Below are positions 39,540-48,182 of a stretch of 64,000 nt of DNA, piece by piece (the first letter of the stretch is position 1; the number at the start of each line of letters is the position of its first letter). Where the stretch lies: contig NZ_CP108053.1 of assembly GCF_036173105.1 (NCBI RefSeq), positions 1,488,001-1,552,000 of the forward strand. The letters run 5' to 3'. The notes under the pieces were generated by a model. It was not told where the DNA came from. It saw only the letters and a program-made list of their open reading frames with translations, and did not search any database. A program made the position numbers and the translations under genes. The DNA is from Streptomyces sp. NBC_00287 (lineage in GTDB: Bacteria; Actinomycetota; Actinomycetes; Streptomycetales; Streptomycetaceae).

Positions 39540-40184
39540 CTACTCCCCCGCGCTCACGAGCTCCGGCTCTGCTGCCTGAGCCTGCGCCTTCTTCGCCTTC
39601 CTCTTCAGGATCAGGAACGACGTCAGGCCGATCAGGACCGCTGCCACCAGGCCCAGCCACGAGAAGCGCTTCAGCCAGGACTCGGCCACCACGCCCACGT
39701 AGTAGATGACCGCCGTCGTGCCGCCCGCCCAGAGGATGCCGCCCAGGACGTTGGCCGTGAGGAACTTCCAGTACGGCATCTGCAGGACGCCTGCGAGGGG
39801 GCCGGCGAAGATGCGCAGAAGGGCTACGAAGCGGCCGAAGAAGACCGCCCACATGCCCCACTTCTGGAAGGAGCGCTCGGCGGTGGCGATATGGGCCTCG
39901 CTGAAGTGCCTCGGGAATTTGGCGCCCAGCCAGGCCAGCAGGGGGCGACCGCCCTTGCGGCCGATGGCGTAGCCGATGGAGTCGCCGATGATGGCGCCCG
40001 CGGTGGCGCAGGCGCCGAGGATCACGGGATCGATGTCACCGTGCTGCGAGGCGAGCAGCGCCGAGGAGACCAGGATGATCTCGCCGGGCAGCGGGATGCC
40101 CAGGCTCTCCAGGCCGATGACCAGGCCCACCAGCAGATAGATGGCGAGCGGGGGCACCGTTTCGAGCCATTCCTGGACGTGCAA
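39540..40184 (-). CDS. DedA-family membrane protein
   Basis: A 214-residue membrane protein. The DedA/SNARE-associated hallmarks are LESLGIPLPGEIILVSSALL (about 26-45) and FFGRFVALLRIFAGPLAGV (about 113-131). Relatives act as flippases for undecaprenyl phosphate or other lipids and affect membrane energy. The likely start is TTG at 40182-40184, preceded by AGAGGAAG at good spacing; no ATG or GTG lies in range. The C-terminus is charged and alanine-rich. Confidence 0.9.
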   Translation of the reverse strand: MHVQEWLETVPPLAIYLLVGLVIGLESLGIPLPGEIILVSSALLASQHGDIDPVILGACATAGAIIGDSIGYAIGRKGGRPLLAWLGAKFPRHFSEAHIATAERSFQKWGMWAVFFGRFVALLRIFAGPLAGVLQMPYWKFLTANVLGGILWAGGTTAVIYYVGVVAESWLKRFSWLGLVAAVLIGLTSFLILKRKAKKAQAQAAEPELVSAGE

Positions 40185-40259
40185 CGCCGCTTCCTCTCAC
40201 GTGCTGGGCTGTTCCGGCGCGCGCTCGTCCGTGAGCGCGCGCCGGGGCAGCCTACCTGC

Positions 40260-41807
40260 TCACGGTGACTCGTCCGCGTCCCACAGGTCGCACTGGTGGT
40301 CTCGGTGCACGGATGTGCTCGGGGCGTTACCGCCCGCGGACGCCGTCCGCAGCGAGAGCACCCGCTCCGGGCCGCCGCCGGGCATGGCGGGCTGTCCGTC
40401 GGCACGGGGCACTCCGGTGCGGACGAAGGAGCCCCAGTACTGGACCATCTGCCGCGCCAGCGTCCGCTGCTCGGCGTTCAGCGGGGTCTTCAGGCCGAAG
40501 TGCTTGAAGAGGTACTGCACCTCGTTCACATGCGTCGCGCCGAAGTCGAAGTCCGTACCGAGGTCGCGCAGCGAGGCGAAGGGCGGTGAGGTGCGGTCGG
40601 CGAACTCGTACGCGTACACCGGGCCGCGTCCGGCCAGCGTGCCGTCGAGTCGGAGCGCGGGACAGGCGAACAGCATGTCGCCGAGGGCGGTGCCGAAGGC
40701 GATCGTCGGGGAGGGGTGGGCGGTGAGGAGGTAGCGGGTGAGCACATCGTCGCCGAATGCGCCTCGCATCACCGACGGGTACTGCTCGGCCGTCAGCGGG
40801 CCGCCCGCCCCGTCGAACTGGCCGAAGGCGAACAGCCGCCCCTCGTCCAGATTGGCGCCGTTCATCACCGGCACCCCGGCCGCGGCACCGGACGCGAAGG
40901 CCTCGGCGGGCTGTACGGGCAGGAAGGCGCCGCCGGTCACCGGTCCCCAGTCGAAGCCGCGCTGCGCGGCAAGGATCTCGGCGGACGTCTTGCCGCGCAG
41001 ACACGCCACCGTCGTACAGCCGAGCTTCTCGGCGAAGGAGGCTCCCTGCGAGACCGCGGTCTCGTGGGTCCTGGCCGCGCAGTCCTCGTAGGCGCCGCTC
41101 TGGATGACGCCCGCCCGGAACAGGCCCTTCGCGGTGGGTGAGGCGAGCTGGGCGCAGACCGAGCGGCCGCCCGCGGACTCGCCCGCGATGGTGACGCGGC
41201 CGGGATCGCCGCCGAAGCGGCCGATGTTGGCGCGCACCCAGCGCAGCGCGGCCTGCTGGTCGAGCATGCCGAAGTTGCCGGAGACACCGTCGGCGGCCTC
41301 GTCGTCGAGGCCGGCGGTGGCGAGGAAGCCCATCGCTCCGAGGCGGTAGTTCACGGTCACGACGACCGTGCCGGTCTGCCGGGCGAAGGTGTCGGGGACG
41401 ATGTCCTGACCGGCCCCCGCGGTGAGCCCGCCACCGTGGAACCAGACGAGGACCGCGCGCCGGTGGGAGCCCTCGGGCACATACACATTCAGGTCGAGGC
41501 AGTCCTCGGTGTGGCTGGGCTGCTCGTAACCGGGGTCCCAACTCGCCCCCTGCACACACTTATTGCCGAAGTCCCGTGCGCCGCGCACTCCTTGCCAGGG
41601 CCGAACCTTCTTGGGCTCCTTCCAGCGGAGCTCTCCGACGGGCGCTTCGGCGTACGGGATGCCGAGGAACTGCCGCCCCTCGGCAGTCACTTCGCCGCGC
41701 ACCAGGCCCGCCTCCGTGCGGACAACCTGCTCGTCTGCCTGCGCCGGGGCAGGTGCCGCCACCGCGGCCGCGAGGGCCACCAGTGCGATCACAACACGCC
41801 GTATCAT
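40260..41807 (-). CDS. secreted carboxylesterase (type B family)
   Basis: Exported esterase of 515 residues with a Sec-type signal (VVIALVALAAAVAAPAPAQA, cleaved near residue 24). The oxyanion-hole motif VWFHGGGLTAGAG and the nucleophile elbow IAGESAGGRS, the NGANLDEGRLF acid region and the GATHVNEV histidine match type-B carboxylesterases. ATG 41805-41807 overlaps the stop of the glucosidase gene (ATGA), so both are made together, probably to release side groups and sugars from plant material. Confidence 0.92.
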   Translation of the reverse strand: MIRRVVIALVALAAAVAAPAPAQADEQVVRTEAGLVRGEVTAEGRQFLGIPYAEAPVGELRWKEPKKVRPWQGVRGARDFGNKCVQGASWDPGYEQPSHTEDCLDLNVYVPEGSHRRAVLVWFHGGGLTAGAGQDIVPDTFARQTGTVVVTVNYRLGAMGFLATAGLDDEAADGVSGNFGMLDQQAALRWVRANIGRFGGDPGRVTIAGESAGGRSVCAQLASPTAKGLFRAGVIQSGAYEDCAARTHETAVSQGASFAEKLGCTTVACLRGKTSAEILAAQRGFDWGPVTGGAFLPVQPAEAFASGAAAGVPVMNGANLDEGRLFAFGQFDGAGGPLTAEQYPSVMRGAFGDDVLTRYLLTAHPSPTIAFGTALGDMLFACPALRLDGTLAGRGPVYAYEFADRTSPPFASLRDLGTDFDFGATHVNEVQYLFKHFGLKTPLNAEQRTLARQMVQYWGSFVRTGVPRADGQPAMPGGGPERVLSLRTASAGGNAPSTSVHRDHQCDLWDADESP

Positions 41808-44251
41808 CGGGCCACCTCCACACTCGTACGCAGCCGCAGATCGCCTGCGGACGCCCCTACCCACACACTCCGGCGCCCGGTGCCCAGCATCCAGTCATGG
41901 CGGTCCGGATCCCAGGACGACAAGGTCCGCGCCGCCACCCGCACAGTCACCCTCCGCCGCTCCCCCGCCTTCAGGGAAAGTCGCCGGTAACCGCCCAACA
42001 CCTGTGCCGCCTGGTCCAGTTCCAGCTCGGGCGAAGGACCGACGTACACCTGCGGCACCGCGATCCCGGCGCGCCGCCCGGCGTTGCGGACCGTGAACCG
42101 CACGTCGAGGCCGTGCCGGTGCCAATGCGCGGACACCTCGCCGTAGTCGAAGAAGGTGTACGACAGCCCATGCCCGAACGGGAACAGCGGGCGCTCGTCC
42201 TCGGCGTCGTACCAGCGGTATCCGGCGTGGATGCCCTCCGAGTAGACCTCGGTGCCGTCGACGCCCGGGTAGCGGCGCGGGTCTCCGGCGACGGGATGGT
42301 GGTCGTCGTCCACCGGGAAGGTCTGGGTGAGCCGGCCGCCGGGGTCGCACTCACCGAACAGGACGGCTGCGGTGGCGGCCGCGCCCTCCTGGCCCGGGTA
42401 GTACATCTGGAGCACGGCGCCGGTGCGCTCCAGCCAGGGCATCGAGGTCGCTGACGAGGTGTTGAGGACGACGGTCGTGCGCAGGTTCACCGCCGTCACG
42501 GCCTCGATGAGCGCCGCCTGGTGGCCGGGGAGATCGATCGTGGTGCGGTCCTGGCCTTCGGTGGCGTCCTCGTAGGCGAACAGGACGACCTGGCGGGCGG
42601 CGCGCGCGGCCCGTACGGCCTCGGCCACGACCCCCGCCCGGGTCGCGCTGGTGATGCGGCGCAGCCGGAACTCCTGCCCCGTGTCCCCGCCCTGCGCGGT
42701 GATCTCCAGTTTGTGCGCGCCCTTGGTCAACGTGAGCGTCTTCCGGCGTACGGACATCCCGTCGGCGGCGGTGGTGACGTACCCGCCCATGAAGTACTCG
42801 CCCCAGCCGGGCACGAGCGGGAAGAGCTCCGCACCGTCGAGGACCACCTTGGGCCGGATCGTCGGCGCACCGGAGTAGTGGATGACGAACGTCCACTCGT
42901 CGGCCTCGTCGACGGTGAGCGTGCCGTCGTAAGTCCAGGTCCGCCCGGCCTCGACCCGCAGGCCCTCGCTGTCGAAGCCGGGGCTGAGCGCCGAGGCGGG
43001 GACGGCCTTGCCGAAGATGTCCTCGCCGAGGGCGTAGGTCACGTCGCCGCCGCGTGCGCGGAGGGCGTCGAGGGGGCTGTCGGCACGGTCGGGCACGACA
43101 TGGGCGCTGCCGCCGCCGCTGACGAAGGGCAGGGATCCGGGCTGGCCGATCACGGCGATGCTGCCGCTGGTCAGCGGGAGCGTGCCGCGTTTGTTGCGCA
43201 GCAGGGTGGCGCCCGCCTTGGCGACTTCGAGGGCTACGGCCGCTCCCGCCCGGGTGTCGCGTTCGGGCCGTGGCGGTGCGCTGCCATCGAGGAGGCCGAA
43301 GCGGTCCATCACGGACAGGATCCGGCGTACGGCCCGGTCGACGTACCGCTCGGAGACGCTGCCGTCACGCACGGCCCGCTTCAGGGCGGCACCGAAGTGG
43401 GTGCCGTCCGGCATCTCCAGGTCCAGGCCCGCGGTGAGGGCCTTCTGGGTGCTGTGGGCGGCGAACCAGTCGGTCATCACCAGGCCCTCGAAGCCCCACC
43501 GTTCGCGCAGGATGTCGGTGAGCAGGGTCTTGTTCTCGCAGGAGTAGGTGCCGTTGACCTTGTTGTAGGCGCCCATCACCGCGCCCGTGCCGGCTCCGAC
43601 GGCGGCCTCGAAGCCGCGCAGTTCGACCTCGTGCATGGTCTGCTCGTCGGCACGCACGTCGATGGTGTTGCGGTCCTTCTCCTGATTGTTGAGGGCGTAG
43701 TGCTTGACGGTGGCGACGAGCCCCTCGCCCTGGATGCCCTCGATCTCGGCTGCCACCAGGTCGGAGGCGAGCAGTGGATCCTCGCTGAAGGTCTCGAAGT
43801 TGCGCCCGGCGTACGGGGTGCGGATGAGGTTGACCATCGGGGAGAGCAGGACGTCCTGGCCGAGGGCGCGGCCCTCGTGTCCGATGACCCGGCCGTAGCG
43901 GCGCGCCAGTTCGGGGTCGAAGGCGGAGGCCAGCAGGACGGGGGCGGGCAGGGCGGTGGCATGTGCGGTGACGCGGACGCCGGCCGGGCCGTCGGCCAGC
44001 CGCAGCGGCGGGATGCCGAGGCGCTTCACTCCTGCGACATAGCCCGCCTGGCCGAGCGGGGTGGGGTCGGTGGCACCGCGCAGGAGGGAGATCTTCTCGT
44101 CGAGGGTGAGCTCGGCCAGGAGCCCTTCGACGCGCGGTCTTCCCTGGGCGTAGGCACTCGGTGGGGTCAGTCCGCCGGTCGCCGCGGCGGCGACGGCGAC
44201 GGCGCCGCCCACCAGACGCAGGGCGGATCGCCGGGAAACAGTGTCGGTCAT
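41804..44251 (-). CDS. Tat-exported GH3 beta-glucosidase with PA14 domain
   Basis: Glycoside hydrolase family 3 enzyme of 815 residues. The twin-arginine signal SRRSALRLVGG starts at residue 6. The N-terminal barrel carries the nucleophile Asp261 in VMTDWFAAH and the substrate-binding stretch VKHYALNNQEKDRNTID. A PA14-like insert (about residues 395-535) splits the second domain, and a C-terminal FnIII-like domain ends the protein. This layout matches beta-glucosidases for plant beta-glucans or saponins. ATG 44249-44251 is chosen. The promoter at 44397 gives a leader of about 140 bases. It is followed by the coupled esterase. Confidence 0.93.
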   Translation of the reverse strand: MTDTVSRRSALRLVGGAVAVAAAATGGLTPPSAYAQGRPRVEGLLAELTLDEKISLLRGATDPTPLGQAGYVAGVKRLGIPPLRLADGPAGVRVTAHATALPAPVLLASAFDPELARRYGRVIGHEGRALGQDVLLSPMVNLIRTPYAGRNFETFSEDPLLASDLVAAEIEGIQGEGLVATVKHYALNNQEKDRNTIDVRADEQTMHEVELRGFEAAVGAGTGAVMGAYNKVNGTYSCENKTLLTDILRERWGFEGLVMTDWFAAHSTQKALTAGLDLEMPDGTHFGAALKRAVRDGSVSERYVDRAVRRILSVMDRFGLLDGSAPPRPERDTRAGAAVALEVAKAGATLLRNKRGTLPLTSGSIAVIGQPGSLPFVSGGGSAHVVPDRADSPLDALRARGGDVTYALGEDIFGKAVPASALSPGFDSEGLRVEAGRTWTYDGTLTVDEADEWTFVIHYSGAPTIRPKVVLDGAELFPLVPGWGEYFMGGYVTTAADGMSVRRKTLTLTKGAHKLEITAQGGDTGQEFRLRRITSATRAGVVAEAVRAARAARQVVLFAYEDATEGQDRTTIDLPGHQAALIEAVTAVNLRTTVVLNTSSATSMPWLERTGAVLQMYYPGQEGAAATAAVLFGECDPGGRLTQTFPVDDDHHPVAGDPRRYPGVDGTEVYSEGIHAGYRWYDAEDERPLFPFGHGLSYTFFDYGEVSAHWHRHGLDVRFTVRNAGRRAGIAVPQVYVGPSPELELDQAAQVLGGYRRLSLKAGERRRVTVRVAARTLSSWDPDRHDWMLGTGRRSVWVGASAGDLRLRTSVEVAR

Positions 44252-44396
44252 GGCAGCCGTCACTCCTTCGGTGTGCGGGCACGACGATGTGAACCGCAGG
44301 TGCACGCGGTGGCGCCCCGGACTGTGTTCGCCTTCTGAACGCACTATGCGTCAGCCGGACTTGACACCCCGTGAGAAACGCCACCGGCGCGTCGGA

Positions 44397-44425
44397 AACG
44401 TAGGACCGGCGGTGACTCGTGTCAA
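44397..44425 (-). promoter_or_regulatory. sigma-70-type promoter of the glucosidase operon
   Basis: On the minus strand TTGACA (plus 44420-44425) and TACGTT (plus 44397-44402) are separated by exactly 17 bases. They lie about 150 bases upstream of the glucosidase ATG. I saw no obvious LacI-type operator such as that of CebR next to it. Confidence 0.55.
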
Positions 44426-44439
44426 TGACTTGAACAAAA

Positions 44440-44468
44440 GCAGGGCCACCCTGGCGGGGTGGCCCTGC
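44440..44468 (-). terminator. intrinsic terminator of the ricin-domain gene
   Basis: GCAGGGCCACCC pairs perfectly with GGGTGGCCCTGC (12 bp) around a five-base loop. On the minus strand it is followed by TTTTGTT, so this is a canonical stem plus U-run, placed four bases after the stop at 44472. Confidence 0.9.
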
Positions 44469-44471
44469 GGG

Positions 44472-45884
44472 CTAGGAAAGCAGCTCGGTGACCGTGGAGA
44501 CCCTGTCCAGCGCATCGGCCGGGAGGGACGCGGCCTGTTCCACGGGGTTCGGTTCGGGTTGTGTACGGCTGTCGACCTGGGCGACGCGTGTCTCGTACGG
44601 TTCCTGTTCCTCCGCCTGCCTCTTCTTGGGCTCGGCCTCTTCGGCCTTCCCGGCATCGAACTGCCACTGCTGCTCGGCGGACCCGTCCCGTTCCTCGACG
44701 GTCACTTCCTTACCGTGACCGGGCGCGACCACGCGCTCCTTGCCGCTGCGGAGCAGGAGTTCACCGTGCACGGTGAGGTCGTAGCGCACCTCGCCGGCGT
44801 GCACCAGGCAGTCGGCGAGCACGACCGCGCCTTCATCGGCAGGGGAGTCCAGACAGAGCATGGGGTCGTCGGCGCTGCGGAGCAGTCCGTCGTTCTGGTA
44901 CGACCACTGCTGTGATCCGGCGGTCGAGCAACCCGCGAGCACGGTCGCCGCGCCGGGCCTCGGCACTCCGCCCCGGAGGTCGAGGCAGAGACCGGTGCCG
45001 AGGTTGCGCAGCCGTCCGTGGCCCAGTTCCACGGAGCGGCTCGCGGAGGCGGCCGAGGCGGGTGCCGACGGTTTGGTGACCGCGCTCGGCGCGCCCCAGG
45101 TGGCGTGCGGGTCGGGGACACCGTTGTCATCGGACCAGCTCCTGCTCACCAGCACGGTCGCGAGCAGGGCGAGGGAGGTCAGGCCGACACCGACGACGAC
45201 CTTGGTGCGGCCACGGAGCGCCGTCGACTGCCGGGCGGGGAGGGGGCGATGACGTCCGCCACGCGCGCGTGCGGGCGTGGCGGCATGCTCATCGGCGCGG
45301 CCGGGGCGCGAGTCCAGATAGCGCCGGGCTCCCCAGCCGAGCACCGTCTCGGCGAGCAGCTCCTCCAGGCCACCCTCGAAGTGGCTGAGCTGTTCGGCGG
45401 CGTGCCGGCAGTAGCGGCACTCCGTCAAGTGCCGCTGGACGTCGGGCAGCAGTGATCCGCCCCGACGGATCGGGACGTCGAGCAGGCGGTTGTAGAAGCG
45501 GCATTCCCGGCTGGGCGCGAGTTCGTGGTGGGCGCGTACACAAGCCGTACGGAATTGTTCGCGCGCCTGCTCCAGGGCGGCTGCCGCCGTAACGGTGTCG
45601 ACACCCAGCAGACCGGCCGGTACGGTTATCGTTTCCGCCTCGACCTCGGTGTGCCACAACAGGCATTGCGAGGCGCCCGGAAGGGCGCGGAATGCGCGTT
45701 CGGCGAGCCGTCGCCTTTCGGGTGTCACGGACCTCGCCGCGCGCAGTCCACGAGCGCCGGTCGGTTTGCGGAGTTCCGGCAGTACGGCGGAAATTCTTTG
45801 GTCGGCAGCCCACTCCTTGACCGTGTCCCGTACGGCCATGAGGAGTTGGGGGCGCAAAGCTCCGCCGGACGGCTTGGCGAGCAC
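44472..45884 (-). CDS. ricin-type lectin membrane protein with zinc-finger domain (downstream part of an interrupted gene)
   Basis: A 470-codon frame. The first ~110 residues look like the second half of a degenerate ECF-sigma-like domain. A zinc-binding HxxxCxxC motif (HLTECRYCRHA, about residues 133-143) of the anti-sigma type follows, then one membrane segment (VVVGVGLTSLALLATVLVS) and an extracytoplasmic R-type lectin domain with the QxW motifs SQQWSY and EQQWQF. Intact Streptomyces relatives have a longer sigma-like head. Here the missing head is present upstream in the same frame (45885-46112), split off by a TGA at 45885-45887. GTG 45884 directly after the TGA could allow reinitiation. 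Confidence 0.75.
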   Translation of the reverse strand: MLAKPSGGALRPQLLMAVRDTVKEWAADQRISAVLPELRKPTGARGLRAARSVTPERRRLAERAFRALPGASQCLLWHTEVEAETITVPAGLLGVDTVTAAAALEQAREQFRTACVRAHHELAPSRECRFYNRLLDVPIRRGGSLLPDVQRHLTECRYCRHAAEQLSHFEGGLEELLAETVLGWGARRYLDSRPGRADEHAATPARARGGRHRPLPARQSTALRGRTKVVVGVGLTSLALLATVLVSRSWSDDNGVPDPHATWGAPSAVTKPSAPASAASASRSVELGHGRLRNLGTGLCLDLRGGVPRPGAATVLAGCSTAGSQQWSYQNDGLLRSADDPMLCLDSPADEGAVVLADCLVHAGEVRYDLTVHGELLLRSGKERVVAPGHGKEVTVEERDGSAEQQWQFDAGKAEEAEPKKRQAEEQEPYETRVAQVDSRTQPEPNPVEQAASLPADALDRVSTVTELLS

Positions 45885-46112
45885 TCAATGGAAGGCGTTC
45901 GCGGTCACCATCGACGCCGAACTCCCGGCCGTGGCCAGGCAGATCACGGCGTACTCATGGGCGGCCCGCCAGTGCCGGGCCATCAGCAGCGGAACACCGT
46001 CGGCACCGGCGCCGGACGGCCCGAGACGGGCGACGAGATCACGGTCGGAGTCTTCGAGGCTCGCTCCTGGCCGTGGCGGGTACGGGGGGCGTGGGGGGTA
46101 AGGGGAGTGCAC
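45885..46112 (-). pseudogene. severed N-terminal head of the ricin-domain protein (in-frame TGA)
   Basis: From a GTG at 46110-46112 (preceded by GGAAGGAAATGG) 75 codons read in exactly the frame of the gene downstream and end at TGA 45885-45887. The segment DRDLVARLGPSGAGADGVPL and LLMARHWRAAHEYAVICLA looks like region 2 of the sigma-like head found in intact relatives. The single stop therefore breaks an otherwise continuous gene of about 545 codons. Sense readthrough, reinitiation or a base-call error are the alternatives to a true nonsense mutation. Confidence 0.7.
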
Positions 46113-46477
46113 TGAACCATTTCCTTCCAAGCCGCTGGACGACCAGCGGAATGGCCGTCCGTCGGAAAGCAGGTGCGTGATTGGTTCATACCTGCACCGC
46201 GTGAGCTGCGGCACACCCGGTGAGGGGGCGCTCACTTTCGCACAATTGACTCACAGGAAACAAGGAGTTCGAGTGACTCTTGTTCAAGGCGCCGGAAATT
46301 CAGAATAGTTACCGCCGGTATCCGCACCGACATTCGAAGCCACGGCCCGAGCCGGGCGCCAAGTTGTGTACGCGGCAAGGCGATTGCGACACGGAATCTC
46401 CAACACCCGCCCCGCCCATAGCACCGGAAACAGCACAGAGGGCCCCGATCAGGGGCCCTCTGTCAAAACCTGCGCGC
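46113..46477. other. intergenic region with AT-richer patch and a possible 11-codon ORF
   Basis: No ordinary gene fits this 365-base gap between the ricin-domain locus and the thioesterase gene. It is AT-richer than its surroundings near 46235-46310. AAGGAG at 46262-46267 precedes a GTG at 46273 on the plus strand that opens an 11-codon frame ending at TAG 46306-46308. The right end holds the terminator hairpin at 46435-46463. Confidence 0.5.
46435..46463 (-). terminator. terminator of the thioesterase gene
   Basis: ACAGAGGGCCCC pairs perfectly with GGGGCCCTCTGT (12 bp) around GATCA, starting 14 bases beyond the stop at 46478 on the minus strand. Confidence 0.8.
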
Positions 46478-46930
46478 TCAGCTGTTGGGACGCAGCGTCC
46501 ACACAACGGTCATCTCGGTCGTGACCGCACCGTCCTCCCGCTGGATGGCGACAGCCACCGGAAACTCCGGCCGCTGCCCCGCGTCCAGCTCGGCGACGAC
46601 CTCGTCGATCGGCCGCCCCAGCGTCGCCGTCGCGGTCACCGAACCGAGGGCGATCTTCTTGAACGCGATCTCCGCGGTCACCGGCAGCGGCACAGCCCGC
46701 GACAGCTGGTCCCCGAAGGCCGCGAGCACGATGGCACCGCTGGCCGACTCCCCCAGCGTGAACATGGCCCCGGCGTGCGGGCCGCCGACATGGTTGCGGT
46801 ACTCGCTCTGGTCCGGCAGGACCAGTACGGCCTTCTCCGGGGTGGTCTCCAGGTACTGCAGGTTCAGCGTCCGAACCATCGGCACCGTGGCGGCGAGCAA
46901 CTCGCCGATCGACATCTGATCTGCGCTCAT
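46478..46930 (-). CDS. hotdog-fold thioesterase-like protein (DUF4442 type)
   Basis: A 150-residue hotdog-fold protein. The central NHVGGPHAGAMFTLGESASG (about residues 46-65) is the helix and loop that binds the acyl-CoA thioester in this family. It should hydrolyse or bind acyl-CoA; the substrate is unknown. ATG 46928-46930 is used. It is flanked by its own terminator and has no co-directional partner. Confidence 0.85.
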   Translation of the reverse strand: MSADQMSIGELLAATVPMVRTLNLQYLETTPEKAVLVLPDQSEYRNHVGGPHAGAMFTLGESASGAIVLAAFGDQLSRAVPLPVTAEIAFKKIALGSVTATATLGRPIDEVVAELDAGQRPEFPVAVAIQREDGAVTTEMTVVWTLRPNS

Positions 46931-47104
46931 GGCGGCATGTTACCCACGAGTAGCCTCCACTGGCCAGATTCGCGCCCTGATCGTCGTCATGACGCGGCCC
47001 ACACCGTGCCGGCCATGCCCGGCCGGACCGCTCGCTGATTTGCTACGTCCCTGACAAGGCCCGGTGACCGAATCGTGTCCCTGGCGCCGCTAGGGTGGCT
47101 GCTC

Positions 47105-48109
47105 ATGTGGCCAGGACAGCAGCCGCCCGGGGGCGAGCAGAACCCGCAGCAGAACAACCCGTACCAGCAGCCGGGGTACCAGCAGCCGAATCCGTACCAG
47201 CAGCCCGGCTATCAGCAGCCCAACCCCTATGGGCAGCAGCCGCAGTGGGGTGCGCCGACTCCGGCGGGGACGCCGGCACCGCAGGGCGGTGGTGGCGGGA
47301 ACCGGACCAAGCTGGTCGCGATCGTGGCGGCCACGGCCGTGGTCGTGGCGGCCGGTGTCACCGGATTCCTGGTGCTGGGCAGCGACGACAAGGACGACAA
47401 GGCGGACGGCAAGGCCTCCGCGAGCCCGACCGTGAGCAAGTCGGCCGAGCCGACCGCCACCGAATCCGGTTCGGGCGGCGATTCGCGCGGCAACGACGAG
47501 CTGAAGCCGACCGTCGAGGGCTGGAAGGTCGTCGTCAACCCTCGCTTCGGCACGATGTTCGACGTGCCCGCCGACTGGGAGATCGACGGCGCGGACACGA
47601 GCGTCGGCTTCGAGTGGGAGGAGAAGGACGGCAAGCTCGACCGCACCACCGTCACCGCTCCCGCCTACCTCAAGTCCAAGTGGTGCACGGTCGACTCGGA
47701 CAAGGACGGCCGCACGGAGGACACCGCCCTGGTCACCGCCGGTACCCGTGGTGAGAACGGCGCGAAGGACCTCGCCGAGGCCGCGGAGACCCGGGTGCCG
47801 TGGTGGATCTTCGGCGGCTACACCCAGCCGGACCGCAAGAGCGTGAAGTACGACAAGCCCAAGTCTTACACCACGGCCTCGGGCATCAAGGGCAGCGTCG
47901 CCACCGCCCACTCGGAGAACACCCCGCAGAACGGCAAGTGCGACAGCGAAGGCAAGGCAATCACCTTCGCGTTCGAGAACGGCGCGGGCGACTTCGTCAC
48001 CTGGAACCTCTTCGGCGCCAAGGGCGTCAAGGAGGAGATCCCGGAGGCGACGATCCAGAAGATCCTGAGCACCGTACGCCTCACGGAGGCCATGCCGACC
48101 GACACCTAG
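47105..48109 (+). CDS. membrane-anchored secreted protein with proline/glutamine repeat head
   Basis: A 334-residue protein of unknown function, of a type common in Streptomyces. The cytoplasmic head is built of PYQQPGYQQPN units (about residues 19-47), followed by one membrane segment (KLVAIVAATAVVVAAGVTGFLVLG, about 68-91), a disordered Ser/Thr/Lys linker, and an extracellular domain of about 200 residues that starts near GWKVVVNPRFGTMFDVPADW. Two cysteines in that domain (KWCTVD and GKCDSE) could form a disulfide. ATG 47105 is used. No relative with known function comes to mind. Confidence 0.85.
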   Translation: MWPGQQPPGGEQNPQQNNPYQQPGYQQPNPYQQPGYQQPNPYGQQPQWGAPTPAGTPAPQGGGGGNRTKLVAIVAATAVVVAAGVTGFLVLGSDDKDDKADGKASASPTVSKSAEPTATESGSGGDSRGNDELKPTVEGWKVVVNPRFGTMFDVPADWEIDGADTSVGFEWEEKDGKLDRTTVTAPAYLKSKWCTVDSDKDGRTEDTALVTAGTRGENGAKDLAEAAETRVPWWIFGGYTQPDRKSVKYDKPKSYTTASGIKGSVATAHSENTPQNGKCDSEGKAITFAFENGAGDFVTWNLFGAKGVKEEIPEATIQKILSTVRLTEAMPTDT

Positions 48110-48182
48110 CCGCAGGTGGCGGGGCCGAAATTGCCCGGGAATGCATTTGGCAACTCGGCCCCGCCGCGGCGATAGTCGCGAG

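Noticed and set aside
40260..44251. Biosynthetic gene cluster in the glucosidase/esterase area
   Set aside because: No PKS, NRPS, terpene or RiPP core gene is present anywhere in the window.
42521..44338. 605-codon frame on the plus strand opposite the glucosidase
   Set aside because: Antisense of a complete GH3 gene with no motifs of its own.
45885..45887. TGA as a selenocysteine codon in the ricin-domain gene
   Set aside because: No selenoprotein context is visible, and the residue position is not a known selenocysteine site. A nonsense mutation or base-call error is simpler.
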